Assembly: GCA_902796985.1 (NCBI GenBank)
Contig: CADBRC010000307.1
Span: forward strand, 1 to 5,317
DNA length: 5,317 bases
Direction of reading: 5' to 3'
From: an uncultured Spirochaetaceae bacterium
GTDB lineage: Bacteria > Spirochaetota > Spirochaetia > Treponematales > Treponemataceae
Below are positions 5,308-5,317 of the stretch, piece after piece. The notes under the pieces were generated by a model that had not been told where the DNA came from, searched no databases, and worked only from the letters and a program-made list of their open reading frames with translations. Each line of letters starts with the position of its first letter. Position 1 is the stretch's first letter. Both the position numbers and the translations under genes were made by a program.

Positions 5308-5317
5308 AAAAAGATAC

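Overview
The window looks like ordinary bacterial chromosome of fairly high GC (a rough impression, well above 50%), densely coded, with strong Shine-Dalgarno sites before most genes and clear hairpin-plus-T terminators. The organism cannot be fixed from the sequence. The style of the YhbY-like protein, the fucose/arabinose-isomerase-family enzyme and the GH2 enzyme would suit a carbohydrate-fermenting anaerobe, such as a treponeme-like spirochaete or a gut Firmicute. That is an impression from memory, not a demonstrated placement. No insertion sequence, phage gene, CRISPR array, tRNA or rRNA was seen.

Layout. Left part, minus strand (about 2490 down to 1): a three-gene run, yhbY-like (2454-2122), then mtnN-like MTA/SAH nucleosidase (2118-1408), then a GH2 beta-galactosidase-like gene (1371 to beyond base 1; it lacks its 3' end). 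The first gap is 3 bp, with the mtnN Shine-Dalgarno beside the yhbY stop. The second gap is 36 bp with no visible terminator. A housekeeping pair therefore probably reads into a sugar-degrading enzyme.

Middle: a 182-bp divergent intergenic region (2455-2636) holds a probable near-leaderless promoter for yhbY on the minus strand. On the plus strand it holds an AT-rich block of overlapping dyads and GTATA repeats before a 502-residue sugar-isomerase-family gene (2637-4145). That gene has strongly biased codons and ends in a good intrinsic terminator whose 3' arm is tandemly repeated.

Right part: a small gene for an exported protein of unknown function (4315-4695, plus) meets a small four-helix membrane protein gene (5256-4840, minus). 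A strong hairpin between them can probably terminate transcription from both sides.

How the genes fit together: the GH2 enzyme would release sugars in the cytoplasm (no signal peptide is visible), and the isomerase would convert an aldose to a ketose. A shared sugar pathway is possible, but no kinase, aldolase, transporter or regulator is present to prove it. YhbY (ribosome assembly) and MtnN (methyl-cycle salvage) are housekeeping functions. I found no convincing new multi-gene system. The best leads are the operator-like dyads, the leaderless promoter, the two orphan proteins and the unassigned substrate of the isomerase.
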